Shown: piece by piece, positions 37,944 through 48,139 of the stretch
How positions within the stretch are numbered: position 1 is the first letter of the stretch
How the letters are laid out: each line of letters begins with the position of its first letter
Assembly: GCF_029227915.1 (NCBI RefSeq)
Contig: NC_079882.1
Location: 30,186,001-30,250,000 of the forward strand
Origin: Hydractinia symbiolongicarpus
Lineage: Eukaryota > Cnidaria > Hydrozoa > Anthoathecata > Hydractiniidae
DNA: 64,000 bases
Direction of reading: 5' to 3'
Program-made: the position numbers and the translations under genes
The notes under the pieces: generated by a model
Told to the model about the DNA's origin: nothing
Databases searched by the model: none
Seen by the model: only the letters and a program-made list of their open reading frames with translations

Positions 37944-38483
37944 TTATGTGAAGGACAACTGTTGTTCCCAGACAAAATGGAGATCTTTTACAAGATCTCC
38001 ATTTTGATCAGTTATTTTCAAAGTAAGTGATTGAAGGTAACCACCCTTTAGTTTCTTATATTGTGGGTTTTTTGGCTCAATATGTGTAACATAACCATAC
38101 TCAGATATATGATATGTTAGCAGGTTATCGCTATATCTACCATTTTTAAGATTTAATGCATCCTCCAATTCATTCAGATTGAAATGTAATTCTGTTATGT
38201 TGGTTAGCTTATTTGTTTTGATTACTCGAGGGTCTTTGATTAATAGTGTGGATGTAACATCACCCGCTAAAGATGCGTTCAACTCCCTGCCCGTGTATTT
38301 TCCTTTCGGTAGCAACTTTTTGTCTTTTCCAATGGTCACTTTTAGTGGAGCTGTGATTTCATATGTAACATTGTCTGAAAACGTTTCTATGATCGCAACT
38401 TCTTTTTTACTGGTCTCGTTGTATATGGTGTGATACAAATAGATTGTCTTTTCACTATTTACGTCATTTATTGTGATATACAT
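37944..38483 (-). CDS. Unknown 179-aa protein, candidate minor capsid/penton-like
   Basis: An intact frame from ATG (38,483) to stop, first gene of the minus-strand cluster followed by MCP and ATPase. The sequence alternates short polar and hydrophobic stretches, as in beta-rich proteins. It has no signal peptide, membrane segment or cysteine cluster. The tail contains GGYLQSLTLKITDQNGDLV, a strand-turn-strand pattern. Size, beta character and position beside MCP and ATPase suggest a single-jelly-roll vertex (penton) or other minor capsid protein. This is inference from context only, and a cement or attachment protein is possible. No clear family motif is visible. It is transcribed away from the plus-strand gene, only 38 bp separating the two starts. 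Confidence 0.6.
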   Translation of the reverse strand: MYITINDVNSEKTIYLYHTIYNETSKKEVAIIETFSDNVTYEITAPLKVTIGKDKKLLPKGKYTGRELNASLAGDVTSTLLIKDPRVIKTNKLTNITELHFNLNELEDALNLKNGRYSDNLLTYHISEYGYVTHIEPKNPQYKKLKGGYLQSLTLKITDQNGDLVKDLHFVWEQQLSFT

Positions 38484-38521
38484 TCTTATATTAGAGAGTG
38501 GAATTATTTAAATCAAAAAGA
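38484..38521. promoter_or_regulatory. 38-bp bidirectional spacer between divergent genes
   Basis: Both divergent ATG codons (38,483 minus, 38,522 plus) leave only 38 bp between them. It contains AT-rich strings (TTATATTAG, AATTATTTAAATC) that could act as TATA-like elements. Core promoters probably overlap the opposing coding starts. The compactness is virus-like. No transcription evidence exists. Confidence 0.35.
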
Positions 38522-38854
38522 ATGGATAGCATTTTCAAATACAACCCAAATGCGGCCTATAAGTCAAATGGAGGACTGGACCTTCAGATATTGGATGGGA
38601 AGGATCTATACAAACAGACCATGATTGTCTCCGAAAATGGCTCTTTTCCTGCTGTCTTTCCTAATATTTTTACCAATTACGAACTGAATCAAAACGAACA
38701 ACGTATAAAAATTTGGAATGAACAACCGTTTAAATTATGGCAAACCCAACTCAATTTTGCCACTTGGTGTGCTTCAAGTGCTTGTGGAGTCAGTTCCGAA
38801 CACCTGAAAGAAGGTAGATCTATGATCAGATCGGTATATCGTTTTCATGTCTGA
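38522..38854 (+). pseudogene. 5' part of a virus-like structural gene (110 aa)
   Basis: Reads from ATG at 38,522 to TGA at 38,852-38,854. An upstream in-frame GTG at 38,498 is a weaker choice because it would overlap the divergent gene spacer. The end holds the segment LWQTQLNFATWCASSACGVS followed by SSEHLKEG. I think similar segments occur in uncharacterised proteins beside MCP/ATPase pairs in invertebrate virus-like elements, but I cannot verify this. The frame ends about 60 bp before another plus-strand frame that looks like a later part of the same gene, so this is probably the N-terminal piece of a larger minor capsid protein broken by deletion or shift. Confidence 0.5.
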
Positions 38855-38916
38855 TTGATTGATGGATTGTGGAAAAATCTAATGGCTATACAAAAACAGG
38901 TCTTGTAAAGATTTAA

Positions 38917-39517
38917 AGCAGTGTTAGGGCGTATGCTTATCTTGTTCTTAGTTCGCAAGCCTCAGCCCGTTCTTCTATCTTGAGTAATGATTCAAACGCT
39001 TTGACGGCTCAAAGAGTTTTTATGAACAACCTTGAAGACATTGTTAACCGTAGGGTTGATATTCAAGAGGACATTAAACGTTATCAGGATACGTTAAATT
39101 ACGCTTCAAGTAAGGTTGATAATTCGGTTGGACAGGGCATTTATATGTTACCTAGTGACATGAATCTCAAAATTAAAACAGGGGTGGTAGGTTACAACAA
39201 CAAGATTTTAATATCGGTTGAAGATCTGACGATTGGGATTAATCTAAAAGTCAATGTGATTGAAAAAACAGCTGAATCACATAAAAAGATTACTGATAGG
39301 ACATCCAGTCCCATTACTGTGCCCAGGTCCTAATAAACATATTACTGCACCTTACCAAAAAGATAGACATATTCCTATCCCTAGTACTACTAGTACTACC
39401 GATAAACACATTACTCCACCTTACCACAAAGATGCTACTCCTACACACGAAGATGAGAAGATCGCTCTTGTGATGGCTATGGCAACAGGTTATTTCATAT
39501 GGTATTTGTTTAGATAA
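38917..39517 (+). pseudogene. 3' part of the same virus-like gene, with frame break and C-terminal hydrophobic anchor
   Basis: One frame is open from 38,917 (after a TAA at 38,914) to a TAA at 39,331-39,333. A second frame, open from 39,260, runs to TAA at 39,515-39,517. The first includes VDIQEDIKRYQDTLNYASSK and GQGIYMLPSDMNLK; the second a Pro/Thr/His-rich linker (repeated HITxPY) and a final hydrophobic segment of about 15 residues ending YFIWYLFR. A frame change within 39,260-39,333 would join them. The same break is present in the left TIR copy. The gene crosses the TIR inner edge at 39,109. It may be the C-terminal half of the protein begun at 38,522; independent genes remain possible. 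Confidence 0.5.
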
Positions 39518-39521
39518 CGAA

Positions 39522-39529
39522 TGACGTCA
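39522..39529. promoter_or_regulatory. CRE-like palindrome TGACGTCA, right TIR
   Basis: Perfect TGACGTCA starting 5 bp after the plus-strand gene's stop, mirrored at 35,484-35,491. An ATTAAA (39,530-39,535) follows directly and could act as a weak polyadenylation signal. Confidence 0.35.
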
Positions 39530-39535
39530 ATTAAA

Positions 39536-39682
39536 TGTCAATCAAACCAGAATAACAATAGAGAACAATGCATTCCTTACATACCAAATATCCTTAGCAA
39601 CGGCTACTTTCGTTTTGACTTTTTCTGATGTAAAAAACTTTCTGGTATGTAAAATCTTATTGTTTTAAGCGTTTGATTGACA
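39536..39682. repeat. Nested inverted-repeat structure in right TIR
   Basis: The outer arms TGTCAATCAAAC (39,536-39,547) and GTTTGATTGACA (39,671-39,682) enclose AATAACAATAG and CTTATTGTTTT. Inside those, TACATACC pairs with GGTATGTA. The second pair is slightly imperfect here, unlike the left arm. The outer 12-bp arms are identical in both TIRs. Confidence 0.7.
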
Positions 39683-39683
39683 G

Positions 39684-39923
39684 ATGGTTTTACAAGAGTC
39701 TTGTAACAAAAACTGCTTGCGTGTTGTTATTTATGTTTTATTATCATTGATGGTATTACTACGTACGCTAGAGGCCATTATAGACACAGTTGAATCCTAT
39801 CACTGTAATGGAAGGACACGGCGGGGATTGGGGGGTGGGGGGACACGGTGGGGATTGGGGGACAGAACTTCTTCTATCGTTGATTTAACGGGTATGATCT
39901 ATTCTTCTGACGTAAAATGGTAA
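39684..39923 (+). CDS. Doubtful 79-aa reading frame in right TIR
   Basis: Mirror of the frame at 35,090-35,329, ATG at 39,684. It differs at a few codons, including R for W in the first TRWGLG unit. It starts inside the palindrome and spans the G-rich tract. No recognisable domain beyond a hydrophobic stretch near residues 14-26. Probably not a gene. Confidence 0.2.
   Translation: MVLQESCNKNCLRVVIYVLLSLMVLLRTLEAIIDTVESYHCNGRTRRGLGGGGTRWGLGDRTSSIVDLTGMIYSSDVKW
39688..39711. repeat. 25-bp palindrome, right TIR copy
   Basis: TTTTACAAGA, then GTCTTGTAACAAAA: the same palindrome as 36,063-36,089 with one arm altered. It lies just outside the nested inverted repeat. Confidence 0.65.
39823..39861 (+). 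other. G-quadruplex-capable tract, right TIR
   Basis: Five G runs of 4, 6, 6, 4 and 5 bases in 39 bp, with loops of ATT, T, ACACGGT and ATT. Two copies of GGACACGG(C/T)GGGG (39,814 and 39,841) give a 27-bp tandem period. On the strand read outward from the core this side is G-rich in both TIRs. Confidence 0.7.
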
Positions 39924-39967
39924 AGTGCTAAGGGATTTTGTCCTAACATCCGTATTTTCCTATCTAT

Positions 39968-41247
39968 GTGGTTACACTGCGCGCTGCGGTAGCGTTTCGT
40001 TTAGAATTTTAGATAAGTCATTTTGTACTGTGGGACCAATGTTATCCGTTAGCGCGCGCTGAAGAAATAGCGACAGCTTCACAAACTATATCTCATTGCG
40101 TTTCTAACGGCATCAGTGCGATTGAGTCACAACGGTTGCGTCACATAATCGTACCAACATGTATTTAGCGATATATTTCAGATACTACCAGGTTTCATCG
40201 CTTTGAACAGTGAAACGATTGACCGTGGGACTTAATTGAACTGATTTTGGACTTTGCACTTATAAATGTGATAAATGAGCCAATTGGACTCCAAGAAATA
40301 ACATTCTTCTTAATTTGACATGATTGATTGAACTCAACGTTTACACTGGGCGCTGCGGTAGCGCTTCATTTAGAAATTTAGATAATTCAGTCATTTTGTA
40401 CTGTGGGACCAATCTTAGCTGTTAGCGCGCGCTGAGGAAATGGAGACAGTTTAGAAAACTTTATTTTATTGACTTTCTAAGGGTATCAGTCCGTTTGAGT
40501 TACAACGGTTGCGTCACATATTCGTACCAACATGTATTTTGCGATATGTTTCTGATATTATCAGGTTGCATTGCTTTCAACAGTGAAATAATTGACTGTT
40601 GGACTTAATTGAACCGATTAAGGACTTTCAACTTATAAATGTGATAAATGAGCCAGTTGGACTCCAAGAAATAACATTCTTCTTAATTTGACCTGATTGA
40701 TTGAACTCAACGTTTACACTGGGCGCTGTGATAGCGCTTTATAAAAAAAATGTAGATAAATAAGTCATTTTTTACTGTGGGAGCAATCCTTGCCGTTAGC
40801 GCGCGCTGAAGAAAAAGAGACAGTTTCAAAAACTTTATTTCATTGATTTTCTAAGGGTATCCGTCCGTTTGAGCTCCAACGGCTGCGTCACATATTCGTA
40901 CCAACATGTATTTAGCATTATGTTTTGATATTACCAGGTTGCATCGCTTTTAACAGTGAAACGATTGACAGTGGGACTTAATTGAACTGATTTTGGATTT
41001 TGACATTATAAATGTGAAAAATGAGCCAATTGGACTCCAAGAAACACTGGGCGCTGTGGTAGCGCTTTATTTAAAAATGTAGATAAATAAGTCATTTTTT
41101 ACTGTGGGACCAATCCTAGCCGTTAGCGCCGCTGAAGAAATACCGACAGTTTCAAAAACTACATTTCGTTGAGTTTCTATCGGTATCAGTCCGTTTGAAT
41201 TACAACTGTTGCGTCACATAGGTGTACGAAATGTAGCGTTATTTTTC
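39968..41247 (-). repeat. Inverted satellite segment, ~3.4 monomers, minus orientation
   Basis: From GTGGTTACACTGCGCGCTG onwards the sequence reads as the reverse complement of the satellite, for example GCGTCACATAATCGTACC and GACTTAATTGAACTGATTTT. It starts at the same monomer phase where the left array stops at the core. One monomer near 41,044 lacks about 45 bp between CTCCAAGAAA and CACTGGGCGC. The outermost part carries the variant with AATGTAGCGTTATTTTT seen in + form in array B. Confidence 0.93.
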
Positions 41248-41270
41248 ATGTGACGAACATGTGACGCAAC
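41208..41270. other. Satellite polarity switch (fold-back junction)
   Basis: GTTGCGTCACAT (41,208-41,219, minus-oriented satellite) faces ATGTGACGCAAC (41,259-41,270, plus-oriented satellite) across 39 bp. The minus monomer stops after CGTTATTTTT near 41,247. A short CATGTGACGAAC follows, then the plus array begins. The arms extend imperfectly into CCGTTTGA/TCAAACGG. Confidence 0.85.
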
Positions 41271-44200
41271 CGTTGTAACTCAAACGGACGGATACCCTTA
41301 GAAAATCAATGAAATAAAGTTTTCGAAACGGTCTCCATTTCCTCAGCGCGCGCTAACGGCTAAGGTTGGTCCCACATTACCAAATGACTTATTTAACCAA
41401 ATTTCTAAATGAAGCGATGCCGCAACGCCCAGTGTAACCGCTGAATTCCAGCAATCATGTCAAAATAAGAAGAATGTTGTTTCTTGGAGTCCAATTGGCT
41501 CATTTATCACATTTATAAGTTTAAAGTCCAAAATCAGTTCAATTAAGTCCCACAGTCAATCGTTTCACTGTTAAAAGCGATGCAACCTGGTAATATCAGA
41601 AACATATCGCTAAATACATGTGGGTACGAATATGTGACGCAACCGTTGTAACTCAGACGGACTGATACCGTTAGAAAGTCAATGAAATAAGGTTTTTCAA
41701 ACTGTCTCAATTTCCTCAGCGCGCGCTAACGCCTAAGATTAGTCCCGCAGTAAAAAATGGCTTATTTATATAAATTTCAAAATGAAGCGCTATCGTAGCG
41801 GCCAGTGTAATTGCTCTGTTGGAACAATCATTTCAAATTAAGAAGAACGTATTTTTTTGGAGTGCAGTTGTCTTATTGATCATATTTCTAAGGTCAAAGT
41901 CCAAAATCAATTCAATTAAGTCCCACAGCCAATCGGTTCATTGTTAAAAACGATGCAATATAGTAGAGTCAGAAAATAACGCTACATTTGGTACACCTAT
42001 GTGACGCAACAGTTGTAATTCAAACGGACTGATACCGATAGAATCTCAACAAAATGTAGTTTTTGAAACTGTCGGTATTTCTTCAGCGGTGCTAACGGCT
42101 AGGATTGGTCCCACAGTAAAAAATGACATACTTATCTACATTTTTAAATAAAGCGCTACCACAGCGCCCAGTGTAATCGTTGAGTTCAAGCAATCGTGTA
42201 AATTAAAGAAGAATGTTACTTCTTGGAATTCAATTGGGAGGTAATTTATCACATTCACAAGTTCAAAGTCCAACGCAGTTCAATGAAATCCCACAGTCAA
42301 TCGTTTTACTGCTAAAGCCGATGCAACCTGGTAATATTAGAGAAATATCGCTAAATACATGTTGGTACCAATATGTGAGGCAACCGTTGTAACTCAAACG
42401 GACTGATACCGTTATAAAGTTAATGAAATGTAGCTTTTGAAACTTTCTCTATTTCTTCAGCGCGCGCTAACGGCTAAGATTGGTCCCACAATTCAAAATG
42501 ACTTACTTATCCAAATTTCTAAATGAAGCGCTACCGTAGCGCCCAGTGTAACCACTAGTTTCCAACAATTATGTCAAAAAGAGAAAAATTTTATTTGTTG
42601 CAGTCCAATTGGCTCATTTATCACATTTATAATGTCAAAGTCCAAAATCAGTTCAATTAAGTCCCACAGTCAATCGTTTCACGGTTAAAAGCGATGCAAC
42701 CTGGTAATATCAGAAACATAACCCCAAATACATGTTGGTACGAATATGTGACGCAGCCGTTGTAACTCAAACGCACTGATAACGTTAGAAAATCAATGAA
42801 ATGTAGTTTTTGAAACTGTCTTTATTTCTTCAGCGCACGCTAACGGCTAGGATTGGTGCCACAGTAAAAAATGACTTATTAATCTAAATTTCTAAATGAA
42901 GCGCTGCCGCAGCGCCCAGTGTAACCGCTGAATTCCAGCAATCATGTCGAAAAAAGGAAGAATGTTATTTCTTGGAGTCCAATGGGCTTATTTATCACAT
43001 TTATAAGTTTAGAGTCCCAAATCAGTTCAAATAAGTCCCACAGTCAATCGTTTCACTGTTAAAAGCGATGCAACCTGGTAATATCAGAAACATATCGCTA
43101 AATACATGTTGGTACGAATATCTGACGCAACCGTTGTATTTCAAACGGACTGATACCCTTAGAAAGTCAATGAAATAAAGTTTTTGAAACTGTCTCAATT
43201 TCCTCAGCGCGCGCTAACGCCTAAGATTTATCCTGCAGTAAAAAATGGCTTATTTATATAAATTTCAAAATGAAGCGCTACCGTAGCGCCCAGTGTAATT
43301 GCTCTGTTGCAGCAATCATTTCAAATTAAGAAGAACGTATTTTTTTGGAGTGCAGTTGTCTTATTGATCATATTTCTAAGGTCAAAGTCCAAAATCAGTT
43401 CAATTAAGTCCCACTGTCAATCGTTTCACTGTTAAAAGCGATGCAACCTGGTAATATCAGAACATAATGCTAAATACATGTTGGTACGAATATGTGACGC
43501 AGCCGTTGTAACTCAAACGCACTGATACCCTTAGAAAGTCAATGAAGTAAGGTTTTTGAAACTGTCTCCATTTCCTCAGCGGGCGCTAACGCCTAAGATT
43601 GGTGCCGCAGTAAAAAATGGCTTATTTATCTAAATTTCTAAATGAAGCGCTACCGAAGCGCCCAGTGTAATTGCTCTGTTGCAGCAATCATTTCAAATTA
43701 AGAAGAACGTATTTTTTTGGAGTCCATTTGTCTTATTGATCATATTTCTAAGGTCAAAGTCCAAAATCATTTCAATTAAGTCCCACAGTCAATCGTTCCA
43801 TTGTTAAAAGCGATGCAATATAGTAGAGTCAGAAAAATAACGCTAAATTCATTTGGTACACCTATGTGACGCAACAGTTGTAATTCAAACGGACTGATAC
43901 CGTTAGAAAGTCAACGAGATAAAGTTTTTGAAACTGTCTCCGTTTCTTCAGCGGTACTAACGGCTAGGTTTGGTCCCACAGTAAAAAATGACTTATTTAT
44001 CTACATTTTTAAATAAAGCGCTACCACAGCTCCCAGTGTAATCGTTGAGTTCAAGCAATCATGTAAAATTAAGAAGAATGTTACTGCTTGGAATTCAATT
44101 GGGAGGTCATTTATCTAATTCACAAGGTCAAAGTCCAACGCAGTTCAATTAAATCCCACAGTCAATCGTTTCACTGCTAAAGCCGATGCAACCTAGTAAT

Positions 44201-44439
44201 ATTAGAGAAACATCGCTAAATACATGATGGTATCAATATGTGACGCAACCGTTGTAACTCAAACGGACTGATACCGTTAGAAAGTCAATGAGATAAAGTT
44301 TTTGAAACTGTCTCCGTTTCTTCAGCGCGCGCTAACGGCTAAGGTTGGTCCCACAATACAAAATGACTTATTTATCTAAATTTCTTAATGAAGCGCTACG
44401 GCAGCGCCCAGTGTAACCGCTGAATTCCAGCAATCATGT

Positions 44440-47400
44440 CAAAATAAGAAGAATGTTATTTCTTGGGGTCCAATTGGCTCATTTATCACATTTATAATGT
44501 CAAAGTCCTAAATCAGTTCAATTAAGTCCCACAGTCAATCGTTTCACTGTTAAAAGCGATGCAACCTTGTAATATTAGAAACAAATCGCTAAATACATGT
44601 TGGTACGAATATGTTGCGCAACTGTTGTAACTCAAACGCACGGATACTGCTAGAAAGTCAATGAAATGTAGTTTTTGAAACTGTCTCTATTTCTTCAGCG
44701 CGCGCTAACGCCAAGGATTGCTCCCACAGTAAAATATGACTTATTTATCTAAATTTTAAAATGAAGCGCTACCACAGCGCCCAGTGTAATCGCTGAGTTC
44801 CAGCAACCATGTCAGATTAAGAAGAATGCTATTTCTTGGAGTCCAATTATCTCATTTATCACATTTGTAAGGTCACAGTGTAAAATCAGTTCAATTAAGT
44901 CCCACAGTCAATTGTTTGACTGTTCAAAGCGATGAAACCTAGTAATATCAGAAACATATCGCTAAATACATGTTGGTACGAATATCTTGCGCAAACGTTG
45001 TAACTCAAACGCACTGATACCGCCAGAAAGTCAATGAAATGTAGTTTCTGAAACAGTCTCTTTTTCTTCAGCGCGCGCTAACGGCAAGGATTGATCCCAC
45101 AGTAAAAAATGACTTATTTATCTACATTTTTTTTTAAAGCGCAATCACAGCGCCCAGTGTAATCGTTGAGTTCAAGCAATCATGTCAAATTAAGAAGAAT
45201 GTTATTTCTTGAAGTCCAATTGTCTCATTTATCACATTTATAAGGTCAAACTCAAAAATCAGTGCAATTAAGTCCCACAGTTAATTGTTTCACTGTTGAA
45301 AGCAATGCAACCTGGTAATATCAGAAACATATCGCAAAATACATGTTGGTACGAATATGTGACGCAACCGTTGTAACTCCAACGGACTGATACTGTTAGA
45401 AAGTCAATGAAATGAAGTTTTTAAAACTGTCGCTATTTCTTCAGCGCGCGTTAACGGCTAAGATTGTCCCACAGTACATAATAACTTATCTAAATTTCTA
45501 AATGAAGTGCTACCGCAGCGCCCAGTGTAAGCACTGAATTCCAGCAACCATGTCAAAAGAAGAAGAATGTTATTTCTTGGAGTCCAATTGGCTCATTTAT
45601 CACATTTATAATGTGAAAATCCAAAATCAGTTCAATTAAGTCCCACAGTAAATCGTTTCACTGTTAAAAGCGATGCAACCATGTAATATCAGAAACATAT
45701 CGCTAAATACATGTTGGTACGAATATGTGACGCAACTGTTGTAACTTAAACGCACTTATACAGCTAGAAATTCAATGAAATGTAGTTTTTGAAACTGTCT
45801 CTATTTCTTCAGCGCGCGCTATCGGCAAGGATTGCACCCACAGTAAAAAATGGCTTATTTATCTAAACTTCTAAATGAAGCGCTACCGAAGCTCCCAGTG
45901 TAATTGCTCTGTTGCAGCAATCATTTCAAATTAAGAAGAACGTATTTTTTTTGGAGTCCAGTTGTCTTATTGATCATATTTCTAAGGTCAAAGTCCAAAA
46001 TCATTTCAATTAAGTCCCACAGTCAATCGTTCCATTGTTAAAAGCGATGCAATATAGTAGAGTCAGAAAAATAACGCTAAATACATTTGGTACACCTATG
46101 TGACGCAACAGTTGTAATTCAAACGGACTGATACCGTTAGAAAGTCAACGAGATAAATTTTTTGAAACTGTATCCGTTTCTTCAGCGGTGCTAACGGCTA
46201 GGTTTGGTCCCACAGTAAAAAATGACTTATTTATCTACATTTTTAAATAAAGCGCTACCACAGCTTCCAGTGTAATCGTTGAGTTCAAGCAATCATGTAA
46301 AATTAAGAAGAATGTTACTGCTTGGAATTCAATTGGGAGGTCATTTATCACATTCACAAGGTCAAAGTCCAACGCAGTTCAATTAAATCCCACGGTCAAT
46401 CGTTTCACTGCTAAAGCCGATGCAACCTAGTAATATTAGAGAAATATCGCTAAATACATGATGGTACCAATATGTGACGCAACCGTTGTAACTCAAACGG
46501 ACTGATACCGTTAGAAAGTCTATGAGATAAAGTTTTTGAAACTGTCTCCGTTTCTTCAGCGCGCGCTAACGGCTAAGGTTGGTCCCACAACACAAAATGA
46601 CTTATTTATCTAAATTTCTAAATGAAGCGCTGCCACAGCGCCCAGTGTAACCGCTGAATTCCAGCAATCATGTCAAAAAAAGAAGAATGTTATTTCTTGG
46701 AGTCCAATTGGCTCATTTTTCGCATTTATAATGTCACAATCCAAAATCAGTTCAATTAAGTCCCACTGTCAATCGTTTCACTGCTAAAAGCGGTGCAACC
46801 TGGTAATATCAGAACATAATGCTAAATACATGTTGGTACGAATATGTGACGCAGCCGTTGTAACTCAAACGCACTGAACCGTTAGAAAGTCAATGAAGTA
46901 AGGTTTTTGAAACTGTTTCCATTTCCTCAGCGGGCGCTAACGCCTATGATTGGTGCCGCAGTAAAAAATGGCTTATTTATCTAAATTTCTAAATGAAGCG
47001 CTACCGAAGCGCCCAGTGTAATTGCTCTGTTGCAGCAATCACTTCAAATTAAGAAGAACGTATTTTTTGGAGTCCAGTTGTCTTATTGATCATATTTCTA
47101 AGGTCAAAGTCCAAAATCATTTCAATTAAGTTCCACAGTCAATCGTTCCATTGTTAAAAGCGATGCAATATAGTAGAGTCAGAAAAATAACGCTAAATAC
47201 ATTTGGTACACCTATGTGACGCAACAGTTGTAATTCAAACGGACTGATACCGTTAGAAAGTCAACGAGATAAAGTTTTTGAAACTGTCTCCGTTTCTTCA
47301 GCGGTGCTAACGGCTAGGTTTGGTCCCACAGTAAAAAATGACTTATTTATCTACATTTTTAAATAAAGCGCTACCACAGCTCCCAGTGTAATCGTTGAGT

Positions 47401-48030
47401 TCAAGCAATCATGTAAAATTAAGAAGAATGTTACTGCTTGGAATTCAATTGGGAGGTCATTTATCACATTCACAAGGTCAAAGTCCAACGCAGTTCAATC
47501 AAATCCCACAGTCAATCGTTTCACTGCTAAAGCCGATGCAACCTAGTAATATTAGAGAAACATCGCTAAATACATGATGGTACCAATATGTGACGCAACC
47601 GTTGTAACTCAAACGGACTGATACCGTTAGAAAGTCAATGAGATAAAGTTTTTGAAACTGTCTCCGTTTCTTCAGCGCGCGCTAACGGCTAAGGTTGGTC
47701 CCACAATACAAAATGACTTATTTATCTAAATTTCTAAATAAAGCGCTGCCGCAGCGCCCAGTGTAACCGCTGAATTCCAGCAATCATGTCAAATAAAGAT
47801 GAATGTTATTTCTTGGATTCCAATTGGCTCATTTTTCACATTTATAATGTCAAAATCCAAAATCAGTTCAATTAAGTCCCACTGTCAATCGTTTCACTGT
47901 GAAAAGCGATGCAACCTGGTAATATCAGAAACATAATGCTAAATACATGTTGGTACGAATATGTGACGCAGCCGTTGTAACTCAAATGCACTGATACCGT
48001 TAGAAAGTCAATGAAATAAGGTTTTTGAAA
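44440..48030 (+). repeat. 3.6-kb block, copy 1 (offset 7,447 bp = 20 monomers)
   Basis: Matches 51,887-55,474 almost base for base. Shared markers include TTCTTGGGGTCCAATTGG near 44,451 and 51,898 and CCAAGGATTGCTCCCAC at 44,711 and 52,158. The private AGTACATAATAACTTATC near 45,473 also recurs near 52,920. Confidence 0.85.
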
Positions 48031-48139
48031 CTGTCTCCATTTCCTCAGCGCACGCTAACGCCTATGATTGGTCCCGCAGTAAAATATGACTTATTCATCT
48101 AAATTTTAAAATGAAGCGCTACCACAGTGCCCAGTGTAA
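47022..48139 (+). repeat. 1,118-bp trimer, copy 1
   Basis: First of two directly adjacent, nearly identical trimers. It begins at the phase GCTCTGTTGCAGCAATCAC and ends where that phase recurs at 48,140. Confidence 0.85.

Larger units (their letters stand above)
39109..40195 (-). repeat. Right terminal inverted repeat (TIR)
   Basis: Reverse complement of 34,818-35,905. The order inward to outward is gene 3' end, CRE-like palindrome, nested inverted repeat, 25-bp palindrome, G-rich tract, then the core/satellite boundary (39,968) and about 230 bp of satellite in minus orientation. Small differences, for example GCGGGG against GTGGGG in the G tract and TTTTAAGCG against TTATAAGCG, show that the arms have diverged a little. 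Beyond about 40,195 the two arms carry different monomer variants. Confidence 0.92.

Noticed and set aside
36309-38433. Plus-strand frames at 36,309-36,599, 36,962-37,183, 37,312-37,518, 37,543-37,737 and 38,179-38,433
   Set aside because: They lie antisense to the ATPase, MCP and 179-aa genes and have no recognisable features.
38430-38624. 64-codon plus-strand frame at the divergent gene starts
   Set aside because: It overlaps both the 179-aa gene start and the frame beginning at 38,522, which has the better start and composition.
35906-39108. Protein-primed DNA polymerase, RVE integrase, tyrosine recombinase or protease
   Set aside because: The 3.2-kb centre is fully used by the genes listed, and no motif of those families is visible.
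35046-39967. Simple insertion of the element into a pre-existing satellite with a target-site duplication
   Set aside because: Flanking satellite is in opposite orientation on the two sides and ends at the same monomer phase, which a plain insertion cannot give. No direct-repeat target site is visible at the two boundaries.
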